Below, one piece after another: positions 1 through 9,553 of a stretch of DNA of 64,000 bases. How positions within the stretch are numbered: position 1 is the stretch's first letter; every line of letters begins with the position of its first letter. The stretch covers positions 248,001 to 312,000 of the forward strand of contig NZ_JAANOY010000002.1 of assembly GCF_011320095.1 (NCBI RefSeq), in the 5' to 3' direction. The notes under the pieces were generated by a model. That model saw only the letters and a program-made list of their open reading frames with translations. It was not told the origin of the DNA and ran no database searches. Position numbers and translations under genes: made by a program. The stretch is from Cognatiluteimonas telluris (lineage in GTDB: Bacteria > Pseudomonadota > Gammaproteobacteria > Xanthomonadales > Xanthomonadaceae).

Positions 1-31
1 GCCGCCGGCACACACAGGCCACAGGATCAGC

Positions 32-1432
<1,401 letters not shown>

Positions 1433-1435
1433 TCG

Positions 1436-1756
1436 ATGAGCGCCGATACCATCCTGTTCTTCGCCTTGTTGTTCGTCGCCATCGCAATCGCCGGCGCGAC
1501 CGCGTTCGTGATCTTCTGGCCATTGACGCTGGTGCATGTGCGCGACCGCCAGCCAGGAATCGGCGCAGAACTGGGCACCGGCAACTTCCTCAAGCCGTCG
1601 GCGCTGTGGTGGCTGTTGCGCGGCGGATACCGGAGCGTCCGCGACCCGGCGCTCAGCGGGCTGGCAACGCCGGCACGGATCTCGCTGCTGGTGATCTTCC
1701 TGGGCCTGTCGCTTGCCGGATTGCTGTGGCTGCTGTCGCTGGTCGCCGGCGCATGA
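1436..1756 (+). CDS. Small membrane protein of unknown function
   Basis: A 106-residue protein I do not recognise. It has a hydrophobic segment at about residues 6-28 (FFALLFVAIAIAGATAFVIF) and a second at about 82-104, with a loop between them holding several Arg residues, so it is probably a two-pass inner-membrane protein. It follows asnS by only 3 bases, with GGAG inside the end of asnS as a possible ribosome site. The frame has the high-GC third positions of its neighbours. No catalytic motif is visible. It could be a lineage-specific membrane protein of Xanthomonadaceae. Confidence 0.7.
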   Translation: MSADTILFFALLFVAIAIAGATAFVIFWPLTLVHVRDRQPGIGAELGTGNFLKPSALWWLLRGGYRSVRDPALSGLATPARISLLVIFLGLSLAGLLWLLSLVAGA

Positions 1757-1847
1757 GCCTTCGCATGCTCCATGGCGCCACGGATGGCCGTCTCCACGTA
1801 CCGGGGCCGGTTTGCGTTGCGGTGCGTAAGCGCTCGGAGATCAGCGG

Positions 1848-2189
1848 ATGAACGACTCAGCGAATTCCGGGCAATGGTGGTTGGCCACGGTCGGCCACAA
1901 CCTGGTGTGGGCGCGACTGCGGGTTCGCGAAGCCGGCACTGCCGAGGTGTTCGACAGTGACGGCAACACGCTCAGCTATGACAGCGAGGACACCGCGCGC
2001 GCGTCGCTGATGGATGCCGAATTCGTCGCCTGGGACGGGCTCGACGAGGCAGACGCCAATGCGCGCGGATTCTCCCTGGAAGAAGTGAGTCCTCCGCGTG
2101 GAGGCAGTGACGATGCCTTGCGGCCCCAGATGTTCCAGTCGCTGGATCGGCGCCGCTGGACGTCGTCCGACCGCGATCCGGAGGATTGA
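1848..2189 (+). CDS. Acidic protein of unknown function
   Basis: A 113-residue soluble acidic protein, not recognised. The N-terminal 60 residues (WWLATVGHNLVWARLRVREAG and a DSDGNTLSYDSEDTA stretch) look like a small beta-rich fold in which strands alternate with acidic turns. The C-terminal half is low-complexity and probably disordered. GGAG lies about 8-10 bases before the ATG. The stop overlaps the start of the following SDR gene (TGATG), which suggests translational coupling and a shared transcript. No signal peptide or membrane segment is seen. Function cannot be inferred. Confidence 0.65.
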   Translation: MNDSANSGQWWLATVGHNLVWARLRVREAGTAEVFDSDGNTLSYDSEDTARASLMDAEFVAWDGLDEADANARGFSLEEVSPPRGGSDDALRPQMFQSLDRRRWTSSDRDPED

Positions 2190-2974
2190 TGGACCTTGAT
2201 CTCAGCGGCAGGCACGCGCTCGTCTGTGGCGCCTCCGAAGGCATCGGCCGCGCCACGGCGCACGAACTTGCGCTGCTCGGCGCCGACGTGACCGTGCTGG
2301 CGCGCCGCGCGGACGTGCTGCGGGACGTCGTTGCGGCGCTGCCGCGGCGTGGTGCCCAGCAGCACGGCTGGATCTCCGCCGACATGTCGCAGACGGCGAC
2401 CTTCCAGCAGCAGGTCGCGGCGTTGGCCGCGGGGAGTCCTGTCCATATCCTCGTCAACAACACCGCCGGCCCGCCGGGCGGCCCGGCGCACACGGCGGAC
2501 ACCGCGGCCTTCCTGGACGCCTTCAACAAGCACCTGGTCGCCAACCAGACGCTTGTGCAGGCGGTGCTGCCGGGCATGCGCGCCGCCAGCTGGGGCCGCA
2601 TCGTCAACGTCATCTCCACCTCAGTGAAGGAACCCATCCCCGGGCTCGGCGTGTCCAACACGATCCGCGGCGCGGTGGCCAGCTGGGCCAAGACGCTTTC
2701 GCGCGAACTGGCGCCGATGGGCATCACCGTCAACAACGTGCTGCCGGGCTACACCGACACCGCGCGGATCGCGCAGATCGTGCAGGGACGGATCCAGGCC
2801 ACCGGGAAGCCGGAGCAGCAGATACTGCAGTCGATGCGCGACAACGTCCCGGCAGGCCGCTTTGCGCAGCCGGCGGAAATCGGCGGCGTGATCGCATTCC
2901 TCTGCTCCCCCGCGGCGGCGTACGTGAATGGCGTGAATCTCGCCGTCGATGGCGGGCGCATGCAGTCGCTCTGA
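2189..2974 (+). CDS. SDR-family protein lacking the catalytic Tyr and Lys
   Basis: A 261-residue Rossmann-fold protein of the short-chain dehydrogenase family. The cofactor loop GASEGIG is at residues 14-20, VNNTAG follows near residue 90, and the C-terminal AVDGGRMQSL is typical. The usual S-Y-x3-K catalytic set is broken: Ser143 is kept, but the Tyr position is Ser156 and the Lys position is Arg160 (sequence SNTIRGAV). This resembles a known BKR-like subgroup without the normal tetrad. It overlaps the preceding gene and lies 46 bases before the aminomuconate semialdehyde dehydrogenase, so a role in the same pathway is possible, perhaps non-classical or only binding. A TTG lies directly in front of the ATG used. 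Confidence 0.85.
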   Translation: MDLDLSGRHALVCGASEGIGRATAHELALLGADVTVLARRADVLRDVVAALPRRGAQQHGWISADMSQTATFQQQVAALAAGSPVHILVNNTAGPPGGPAHTADTAAFLDAFNKHLVANQTLVQAVLPGMRAASWGRIVNVISTSVKEPIPGLGVSNTIRGAVASWAKTLSRELAPMGITVNNVLPGYTDTARIAQIVQGRIQATGKPEQQILQSMRDNVPAGRFAQPAEIGGVIAFLCSPAAAYVNGVNLAVDGGRMQSL

Positions 2975-3020
2975 ATCCGCCGACGTGCCCGGCGGATGCC
3001 GCGCGCGTTAAGCTTGTCGG

Positions 3021-4451
3021 ATGCGCCTTACGCACTGGATCGACGGCCAGGCCCGCGACGCGGGCGATGGCCAATGGCTCAATGTCCATGACCCCGCCAC
3101 CGGACGCGCCTACGCCCAGGTCGCCCGGGGCACGGCCGGCGATGCCCGGTTGGCGGTCGAGGCCGCCGGCCGCGCATTCCCGGGCTGGTCCGCACTGCCC
3201 AGCTTCGAGCGCGCCCGCTGGCTCGAGCGACTGGCGGACGCCATCGAGGCCCGACTGGACGCCTTCGCGCAGGCCGAATCGCTGGACGGCGGCAAACCGA
3301 TCACGCTGGCGCGCGATATCGAGATCCCACGCGCGATCAGCAACCTGCGTTTCTTCGCCCACGCGGCCACCCAGTTCGCCAGCGAATCGCACCATGGCCA
3401 GGCCGGCCTGAACTACACGCTGCGCCAGCCGCTGGGCGTGGTCGGCACGATTTCGCCGTGGAACCTGCCGCTCTACCTGTTCACCTGGAAGATCGCGCCG
3501 GCACTGGCCGCAGGCAATACGGTCGTCGCCAAGCCCTCGGAGGTCACGCCGCGGACGGCCTCGATGCTCGGCGAGATCGCCGCCGCGATCGGCATGCCGC
3601 CGGGCGTGCTCAACATCGTGCATGGCGTCGGTCCCGAGGTCGGCGAAGTGCTAGTCGCCGACAGCGACGTCAAGGCGGTTTCCTTCACCGGCAGCACCCA
3701 GGTCGGCCGGCGCATCGCCACGCTCGCCGCACCGCAACTGAAAAAGGTCTCGCTCGAACTGGGCGGCAAGAATCCAACGCTCGTGTTCGCCGACAGCCGC
3801 TGGCGCGAACACCTGCCGACGATCGTGCGCTCGGCATTCCAGAATTCCGGGCAGATCTGCCTGTGCGGATCGCGCATCCTAGTCGAACGGCCGATCTACG
3901 ACGCCTTCCGCGACGCGCTGGTCGAGCGTGCCAATGCGCTGCGCATCGGCGAGCCCGCCGACCCCGCGACCGAGCTGGGCCCGCTGGTCTCCCAGGCGCA
4001 CTTCGACAAGGTCATCGCGGCGATCGCACGGGCGCGCGACGAAGGCGGCCGGATCTGGTGCGGCGGCGAAGCCCTGCGGCGGCCGGGCTGGTTTGTCGCG
4101 CCGACGGTCATCGATGGGTTGGGCCCGGATTGCGCCAGCAACCGCGAGGAAATCTTCGGACCCGTCGCCACCCTGCAGCCGTTCGACAGCGAGGACGACG
4201 CGCTGGCACTGGCCAACGCGGTCGATTACGGCCTGTCGGCATCGATCTGGACCGGCAACCTGGACCGCGCGCATCGACTGGCCGCCGACATCCACGCCGG
4301 TATCGTCTGGATCAACACCTGGATGATGCGCGACCTGCGCACGCCCTTTGGCGGGCGCGGCCAATCCGGCCTGGGCAGCGAAGGCGGGATGGAAGCGATG
4401 CGCTTTTTCACCGAACCCAAGAATGTCGGCATCGCGCTCCAGCGCCGGTGA
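3021..4451 (+). CDS. nbaE: 2-aminomuconate 6-semialdehyde dehydrogenase (ALDH family)
   Basis: NAD-dependent aldehyde dehydrogenase of 476 residues. Motifs seen are TISPWNLPLYLF, KPSEVTP, FTGSTQVGR, the general base Glu246 in LELGGKNP and the nucleophile Cys280 in GQICLCGSR, with the normal spacing of 34. The family includes 2-hydroxymuconic and 2-aminomuconic semialdehyde dehydrogenases. The presence of 3-hydroxyanthranilate dioxygenase, ACMSD and a RidA-type deaminase in the same cluster favours the aminomuconate substrate: it would oxidise the product of ACMSD to 2-aminomuconate. Substrate preference is inferred from context and general similarity, not proven by the sequence. The carbonic anhydrase gene follows after 34 bases. 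Confidence 0.88.
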   Translation: MRLTHWIDGQARDAGDGQWLNVHDPATGRAYAQVARGTAGDARLAVEAAGRAFPGWSALPSFERARWLERLADAIEARLDAFAQAESLDGGKPITLARDIEIPRAISNLRFFAHAATQFASESHHGQAGLNYTLRQPLGVVGTISPWNLPLYLFTWKIAPALAAGNTVVAKPSEVTPRTASMLGEIAAAIGMPPGVLNIVHGVGPEVGEVLVADSDVKAVSFTGSTQVGRRIATLAAPQLKKVSLELGGKNPTLVFADSRWREHLPTIVRSAFQNSGQICLCGSRILVERPIYDAFRDALVERANALRIGEPADPATELGPLVSQAHFDKVIAAIARARDEGGRIWCGGEALRRPGWFVAPTVIDGLGPDCASNREEIFGPVATLQPFDSEDDALALANAVDYGLSASIWTGNLDRAHRLAADIHAGIVWINTWMMRDLRTPFGGRGQSGLGSEGGMEAMRFFTEPKNVGIALQRR

Positions 4452-4485
4452 CGACCCACGACGAACACGCACCCGGGGACCACGA

Positions 4486-5145
4486 ATGACGGAACTGACC
4501 GAACTGCTGCGCAACAACCGCGACTGGGCCGATGCCGTGCGGCGCGAGGATCCGACGTTTTTCGAGCAGCTGTCGCAGCAGCAGGCCCCGAAGTTCCTGT
4601 GGATCGGCTGTTCGGATTCGCGCGTTCCGGCCAACCAGATCATGGGCCTGGCGCCGGGCGAGGTGTTCGTCCATCGCAACATCGCCAACGTGATGGTGCA
4701 TACCGACCTCAACTGCATGTCGGTCATCCAGTTCGCGGTCGACGTGCTCAAGGTCGAGCACATCCTGGTGGTCGGCCATTACGGCTGCGGCGGCGTGCTG
4801 GCGGCATTGCAGGGCACCCGCGTCGGGCTGGCCGACAACTGGATCCGGCATGTGGGCGACGTCGCCCAGAAGCACGCCGCGCTGCTGGAGTCGGTGCCGG
4901 CCGCGCAACGCAGCGAGCGCCTGTGCGAACTCAACGCCATCGAGCAGGCCGAGAACGTCTGCCTGAGCACCGTGGTCCAGGACGCCTGGTCGCGCGGCCA
5001 GTCGCTGTCGGTGCACGGATGGGTGTACAGCCTGCACGACGGTCAGGTGCGCGAGCTCGGCATGGACGTCGAGTCGCTGGAAACGCTGCCCGTGTCCTAT
5101 GCCAATGCGCTGGCGCAGGTGCAGCGACGCGGGACGGCCGCATGA
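4486..5145 (+). CDS. can: Beta-class carbonic anhydrase
   Basis: Interconverts CO2 and bicarbonate in the cytoplasm. The zinc ligands are visible as Cys42, His98 and Cys101, and the Asp44-Arg46 dyad sits in CSDSRVPANQ; VGHYGCGG holds the second part of the site. The length of 219 residues matches E. coli Can. The ATG chosen leaves out a 46-codon upstream extension that overlaps the ALDH gene. Its end overlaps the RidA gene by 4 bases (ATGA), so it is tightly joined to the kynurenine catabolic genes. The CO2 released by ACMSD in that pathway gives a plausible reason for this position, but that link is inference. Confidence 0.95.
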   Translation: MTELTELLRNNRDWADAVRREDPTFFEQLSQQQAPKFLWIGCSDSRVPANQIMGLAPGEVFVHRNIANVMVHTDLNCMSVIQFAVDVLKVEHILVVGHYGCGGVLAALQGTRVGLADNWIRHVGDVAQKHAALLESVPAAQRSERLCELNAIEQAENVCLSTVVQDAWSRGQSLSVHGWVYSLHDGQVRELGMDVESLETLPVSYANALAQVQRRGTAA

Positions 5146-5573
5146 GCGGCGCCGTCCATGCGGAAGCCGCGCCCAGGCCGGTCGGCGTCTATCCGCATGC
5201 GCGCCGCGTAGGGAACCTGTTGTTCCTGTCGGGCATCGGTCCACGCGATCGCCATAGCAATGCGATCCCGGGCAACGAGCTCTATGCCGACGGTCGCGTG
5301 CGCCGCTACGACATCGAGGCGCAGACCCGCGCCGTATTCGCCAACGTGCGCGCGGTGCTCGAAGCCAGCGGCGCGCGCTGGGAAGACCTCGTGGACGTGA
5401 CCGTGTACCTGACCGACATGCTGCGCGACTTCCGCATCTACAACGCCGTCTGGGCCGAGTACTTCCCCGACCCCGAAACCGCGCCCTGCCGCACCACCGT
5501 CGGCATCACCGCATTGCCGACGCCGATCGCGATCGAGCTCAAGTGCACCGCGGTGCTGGGAAGCGATCGATGA
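5142..5573 (+). CDS. nbaF: RidA-family 2-aminomuconate deaminase
   Basis: A 143-residue protein of the YjgF/YER057c/UK114 (RidA) family, close to the length of known 2-aminomuconate deaminases (about 142 residues). The conserved Arg is in CRTTVGITALP near residue 118, and LFLSGIGPRD and VDVTVYLTDM are family features. With 2-aminomuconate semialdehyde dehydrogenase just upstream, it most likely hydrolyses 2-aminomuconate to the 2-oxo acid and ammonia. A general enamine/imine deaminase role (RidA itself) is the alternative. The start overlaps the carbonic anhydrase stop and its own stop overlaps the next start, both by 4 bases, which indicates one operon. Confidence 0.88.
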   Translation: MSGAVHAEAAPRPVGVYPHARRVGNLLFLSGIGPRDRHSNAIPGNELYADGRVRRYDIEAQTRAVFANVRAVLEASGARWEDLVDVTVYLTDMLRDFRIYNAVWAEYFPDPETAPCRTTVGITALPTPIAIELKCTAVLGSDR

Positions 5574-6277
5574 AGGCGCTGGCGCTTGCATTGCTGCCCG
5601 CGCTCGTCGGCATTGGCGTCATCGCCGACGCGAGCGCCAATACCAACGCGCGTGTCAGCACTGGCGTCGGCACCAGCCCCAACGCTGGCACCAGCCCAGG
5701 CACCAACGCCATCACCAACCCGGCGGACAATCCGACGCTGGACTCCTTGTTCCGGCAGGACCAGGCCGATCGCGACGCCGCAGCCATCGACTGGCAGGCA
5801 CTCGCGGCCAGGGATGCCGCGCGCCGGGCCCAGGTCGGGACGCTGCTCGACCGCGGTGAAATCCGCTCCGCGGCCGACCATTACCACGCGGCGATGGTCC
5901 TGCAGCACGGCCAAACCCTGGACGACTTCCGGCTGGCCAATGCACTGGCGACGATCGCGGTCGCCCAGGCCCCGGGCGATGCGCATTATCGCTGGCTGGC
6001 GGGCGCCAGCTGGGACCGGCTGTTGATGCGGCAGGGACAAGCGCAGTGGTACGGCACCCAGTACAAGGGCGACGCCACCCGCGGCCTTTATCTGTATCCG
6101 GTCGCGGAGGATGCCGTCACCGACGCACAGCGCAAGGCCATGGTCGGCCACACGCTGCAGGAATCGCGCGATCACGTCGCCGTGGCCGCGAAGGAAATGA
6201 ACATGCCGGTGCGCACGCCGCCGCCGACCCTCGAAGAGCTGCGCCGGGAGTCGGCCACCGCCGGCAAGGACCACTGA
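5570..6277 (+). CDS. Exported protein of unknown function (DUF6624-like C-terminus)
   Basis: A 235-residue protein with a probable signal peptide ([20 protein letters not shown], cleavage near residue 23), then a Thr/Asn/Ser/Gly-rich linker of imperfect short repeats to about residue 50 ([17 protein letters not shown]), then a helical domain. The end ([10 protein letters not shown], then a Pro and a run to LQESRDHV) resembles the DUF6624 group, though weakly. It overlaps the deaminase gene by 4 bases and stops 1 base before the dioxygenase gene, so it sits inside the catabolic operon although it appears to be periplasmic. I cannot assign a function; the family call is tentative. Confidence 0.75.
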   Translation: MKALALALLPALVGIGVIADASANTNARVSTGVGTSPNAGTSPGTNAITNPADNPTLDSLFRQDQADRDAAAIDWQALAARDAARRAQVGTLLDRGEIRSAADHYHAAMVLQHGQTLDDFRLANALATIAVAQAPGDAHYRWLAGASWDRLLMRQGQAQWYGTQYKGDATRGLYLYPVAEDAVTDAQRKAMVGHTLQESRDHVAVAAKEMNMPVRTPPPTLEELRRESATAGKDH

Positions 6278-6278
6278 C

Positions 6279-6809
6279 ATGCTGCCCGCACCGCTCAACC
6301 TTCAGGCATGGATCGACGAGCATCGGCACCTGCTCAAGCCGCCGGTGGGCAACAAATGCATCTACGACGGCGACTTCATCGTCATGGTGGTCGGTGGGCC
6401 AAACGCGCGCACCGACTACCACTTCGAGGAAGGCCCCGAGTGGTTCTACCAGCTCGAGGGCGAGATGGTGTTGCGGATCCAGGAAGACGGCGCCGTGCGC
6501 GACATCCCGCTGCGGGCCGGGGAGATCTTCCTGCTGCCCCCGCGCACGCCCCACTCGCCGCAGCGCTTCCCCGATTCCGTCGGGCTGGTCATCGAGCGCC
6601 GCCGCCGGGCGAACGAGCAGGACGGCCTAATGTGGTTCTGCGTGCAGTGCAACCACAAGCTGTACGAGGAATTCTTCCACCTGCACGACATCGAGACCGA
6701 TTTCCCGCCGGTGTTCGATCACTTCTATTCCTCGCGCGAGCGGCGTACCTGCCCGCACTGCGGGCTGCTGAACCCGGCACCGTCGAAGTACGTGATGCCG
6801 GATACCTGA
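6279..6809 (+). CDS. nbaC: 3-hydroxyanthranilate 3,4-dioxygenase
   Basis: Opens the ring of 3-hydroxyanthranilate to 2-amino-3-carboxymuconate 6-semialdehyde with O2, in the cytoplasm. A cupin of 176 residues: the catalytic iron ligands are His48, Glu54 and His92 ([19 protein letters not shown] and [10 protein letters not shown]), and Arg96 sits in the substrate site. The bacterial-type C-terminal rubredoxin-like iron site is complete with Cys121, Cys124, Cys158 and Cys161. It starts 1 base after the exported unknown protein gene and is followed by the FUSC gene after 12 bases. The assignment is secure from length and motifs. Confidence 0.96.
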   Translation: MLPAPLNLQAWIDEHRHLLKPPVGNKCIYDGDFIVMVVGGPNARTDYHFEEGPEWFYQLEGEMVLRIQEDGAVRDIPLRAGEIFLLPPRTPHSPQRFPDSVGLVIERRRRANEQDGLMWFCVQCNHKLYEEFFHLHDIETDFPPVFDHFYSSRERRTCPHCGLLNPAPSKYVMPDT

Positions 6810-6821
6810 GCGGCGCGCGGC

Positions 6822-8948
6822 ATGCTGCGCTCGCTGCTCGCACTCAAGCCGCGCGATGTCCCGATCCGGGTGGCGCTGCGCAACACGATCGCGGTCGTGG
6901 CGCCGCTGGCCGTGGGCCTGGCGCTCGGCCAGGCCAGCGCCGGGCTCGCGATCGCGACCGGCGCGCTCAACACGATGTTCACCGACCAGCCCGGGCCCTA
7001 CCGGGCACGCATGCAGCGCATGCTCATGGCCGCGGCGGCGGCTGGCCTGGCGGCGCTGCTCGGCATCCTGATCGGCGCGCACGATGTCGCGTTCGTCGCC
7101 GCGGTGCTGGTGGTGGCCTTCTGCGGCGGGATCGTGGTCGCGCTCGGGCCGATCGCGGCGCGCGTGGGCCTGACCAGCACGATCGTGATGCTGGTGACCG
7201 CTGGCATGGGCCTGTCGCCGCCGCATGCACCCGCCGTCGCGGCGTTGATCTTCGCCGGTGGCCTGCTGCAGATGGCGCTGGCGGTCGCTGCCTGGCCGTT
7301 GCAGCGCTATCGGCCCGAGCGGTTTGCCCTGGCCGATGTGCTGCGCCAGCTCGCACGCACCGCACGCCTGCGGCCGGATGCCGCGCAGGCGCCTCCGGTG
7401 TCGCAGGCGGCGCTGGACGCGCTGGTGCTGCTGCATGGCGAGCATCGCGCGCGGGGGCCGGCGATGCAGTCGTTCCGGGTGCTGGCCGAAGTCTGCGAGC
7501 GGGCGCGCATCGACCTGCTCTCGCTCAGCGACCTGCATGCGCGGCTCACCGACACCGCGGCCCGGCAACGGCTGGAGCCGGTGTTCGGGCACGCTGCCGA
7601 TTGCCTGGATGCGCTTGCCGACGCCGTCCACGATGCGCGTCCGCCATCCAGTGCACCCGCCCGCCTGGATGCGCTCCAGGCCAGCGTCAAGGCCATGGCA
7701 GCCGACGACGCCCGGCCCGCCGATCGCCGCGACGCGCGCCTGTGGCGGATCGCCCACGTGCGCGCCGACAGCCTCGCCGGCCAGTTGCGCTCGCTTGCCC
7801 GCAATGCCGCCACCGCCAGCAGCCGCGGCGAGCTGCAGGCACAGAAAAGCGAAGCCAGGTTGCCCGCGGCGCTGCGTACCGGTGCACCATGGCCGACGCT
7901 GCGGGCCAACCTGACCTTGTCGTCGGTCGCCTTCCGGCATGCGCTGCGTTGCGCGATCTGCGTCGCGCTGGCCGCCGGCTGCGAACGCGCGTTGCAGGTC
8001 CCCCACGGGGCGTGGATCCCGATGACCGCGGCAGTGGTGATCAAGCCCGATTTCGGCGGCACCCTGCGCTTTGGCCTGCTGCGCATGGCCGGCACCTTTG
8101 CCGGCCTGCTGCTGACCACGCTGCTGGCGCATTACGCCATGCAGGGCGTTGCGCCGCGGCTGCTGCTGATGGCGGCCTTGTGCATGGGCTTCCGGCTGCT
8201 GGCCCAGGTCAATTACGGCCTCGGCATTGCGCTGCTGACCGGCATGGTCGTGCTGCTGTTGTCGTTCAAGGGCATGGCGCCGGCCGATGCGGTGCATGCA
8301 CGCCTGCTCGGCACGGTGCTCGGCAGCAGCCTGGCGCTCGTGGCCTATGCGCTGTGGCCGACCTGGGAAGGCCGGCGTGTCAAGCCGTTGCTGGCAGCAC
8401 TCGTGGACGCCTACCGCAGGCACCTGGCGGCGGTGCTCGGTGCGCGCATCGGCGAGCTCGTCGACAGCCGCGCGGCGGCGCGCCGCGCACGGACCAACGC
8501 GCAGGCTTCGCTGGATCGGCTGCGCGCCGAGCCCCGCCGTCGCACGTCGGCCGCGGCGTTGAAATGGGCCGAATCGGTGCTTGCCAACGCCAGCCGCCTG
8601 ATCCGCGCGACGGTGATGCTCGAGGCGCTGCTGCGCGATGGCGCGCCGTTGCCGCAGCGCGAGCAGCTCGCCGCGTTTGCCGCCGAAGCGGACCGCATCC
8701 TGGTGTTGCTGGTTACCGCCCTGCGCGAAGATCGGGAGGTCGATGCGCCGCTGCTGCGCCCCTGCGAACGCCGCCTGAGCACGGCGATGTCGGCAGCAGT
8801 CGACGCGGGCGACGCCGCCGCGATCGCGGCCGCCGATGCCTGCGACCGCATCGCCGACAGCATCGACACCCTCGCCCACCTGCTGCGTCCCGCCGCGCGC
8901 CGCCAAGCGCGCGAACGCGTCCAACCTGCCGCGGTGAGCGCCTCGTAG
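6822..8948 (+). CDS. FUSC-family inner-membrane protein (YccS/AaeB-like)
   Basis: A 708-residue membrane protein with two hydrophobic blocks: about residues 20-175 (several helices, starting with TIAVVAPLAVGLALGQASAG) and about 365-510, each followed by a long soluble helical region. This is the FUSC (fusaric acid resistance) architecture shared by YccS and the aromatic acid efflux pump AaeB. It follows the dioxygenase gene by 12 bases. From its position it may export aromatic or muconate-type intermediates, but many FUSC proteins have no known substrate and the partner adaptor (AaeA-type) is not in the window. Family call is firm; function is inferred. Confidence 0.88.
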   Translation: MLRSLLALKPRDVPIRVALRNTIAVVAPLAVGLALGQASAGLAIATGALNTMFTDQPGPYRARMQRMLMAAAAAGLAALLGILIGAHDVAFVAAVLVVAFCGGIVVALGPIAARVGLTSTIVMLVTAGMGLSPPHAPAVAALIFAGGLLQMALAVAAWPLQRYRPERFALADVLRQLARTARLRPDAAQAPPVSQAALDALVLLHGEHRARGPAMQSFRVLAEVCERARIDLLSLSDLHARLTDTAARQRLEPVFGHAADCLDALADAVHDARPPSSAPARLDALQASVKAMAADDARPADRRDARLWRIAHVRADSLAGQLRSLARNAATASSRGELQAQKSEARLPAALRTGAPWPTLRANLTLSSVAFRHALRCAICVALAAGCERALQVPHGAWIPMTAAVVIKPDFGGTLRFGLLRMAGTFAGLLLTTLLAHYAMQGVAPRLLLMAALCMGFRLLAQVNYGLGIALLTGMVVLLLSFKGMAPADAVHARLLGTVLGSSLALVAYALWPTWEGRRVKPLLAALVDAYRRHLAAVLGARIGELVDSRAAARRARTNAQASLDRLRAEPRRRTSAAALKWAESVLANASRLIRATVMLEALLRDGAPLPQREQLAAFAAEADRILVLLVTALREDREVDAPLLRPCERRLSTAMSAAVDAGDAAAIAAADACDRIADSIDTLAHLLRPAARRQARERVQPAAVSAS

Positions 8949-8955
8949 CAGCGGC

Positions 8956-9297
8956 TCAGGCCCCCGTGCCCAGCGCGTTGCCGCCGAGCCGTCGCCACGC
9001 GAGCGCGGGCTGGGCCGGATGGTGCTGGCGTGGTGCGTTGCGGCGGTCGCTGAAGCCCCACAACGCGTCCGCGCCGAACAGGCGGTCGGCCTCGTGCGCG
9101 GCCAGCAGCGCGTGCCCATAGCGATCGAAATCAGCGCGGACGCGGCGCCCCAGCGGCATGGTGTCGATGTCCCCCAGCGCGATGCGGCCGCAGGGGACGA
9201 ACGGTCCGTGTGCCTGCGTGAGCCTTCCGCCGGGCAGGATGCTGTCCGGCATCAGGATGAAGCTCCCGCCGGGAGCCGCGTAGAGGACGGCTTCCAA
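8956..9297 (-). CDS. Small protein of unknown function
   Basis: A reverse-strand gene whose 3' end lies 7 bases from the end of the FUSC gene. The start chosen is a TTG with AGGAG 7 bases upstream; an in-frame ATG 18 bases further up (position 9315) has no ribosome site. The protein of 113 residues begins EAVLYAAPGGSFILMPDSIL and has a compact first half with Gly and Pro turns, then a basic tail. No membrane segment or known motif is seen. It separates the two halves of the kynurenine cluster. The coding signal is moderate. Confidence 0.55.
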   Translation of the reverse strand: MEAVLYAAPGGSFILMPDSILPGGRLTQAHGPFVPCGRIALGDIDTMPLGRRVRADFDRYGHALLAAHEADRLFGADALWGFSDRRNAPRQHHPAQPALAWRRLGGNALGTGA

Positions 9298-9553
9298 ACC
9301 GCATCTCCTCGTCATGTCGGGGACGAAAGGCTAACGATTTGGGCCGTGACGGCGCGCGAAGAGGCTTGCGCAAGCCGCCAGCCGATGCGGCCGGCAGGCG
9401 CTCCGCGGGCCGGGACGGGCCAGCCGCAGGCAAGGTCCGGTATCGTAGGCATCTTTCCCCGTCGTGGCCGCGCACTGCGGGGCCGCGCCACACCGCCGAT
9501 CCCGCGGCCGCGACGGCCGACGCGCGATCGCCGGCCCAGCGTCGCAGGACCGC

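Noticed and set aside
6627-9119. Long open frame on the reverse strand (about 830 residues)
   Set aside because: It lies opposite the FUSC gene and part of the dioxygenase gene, is rich in Arg, Gln and Gly, and has no domain. High-GC third positions produce such antisense frames.
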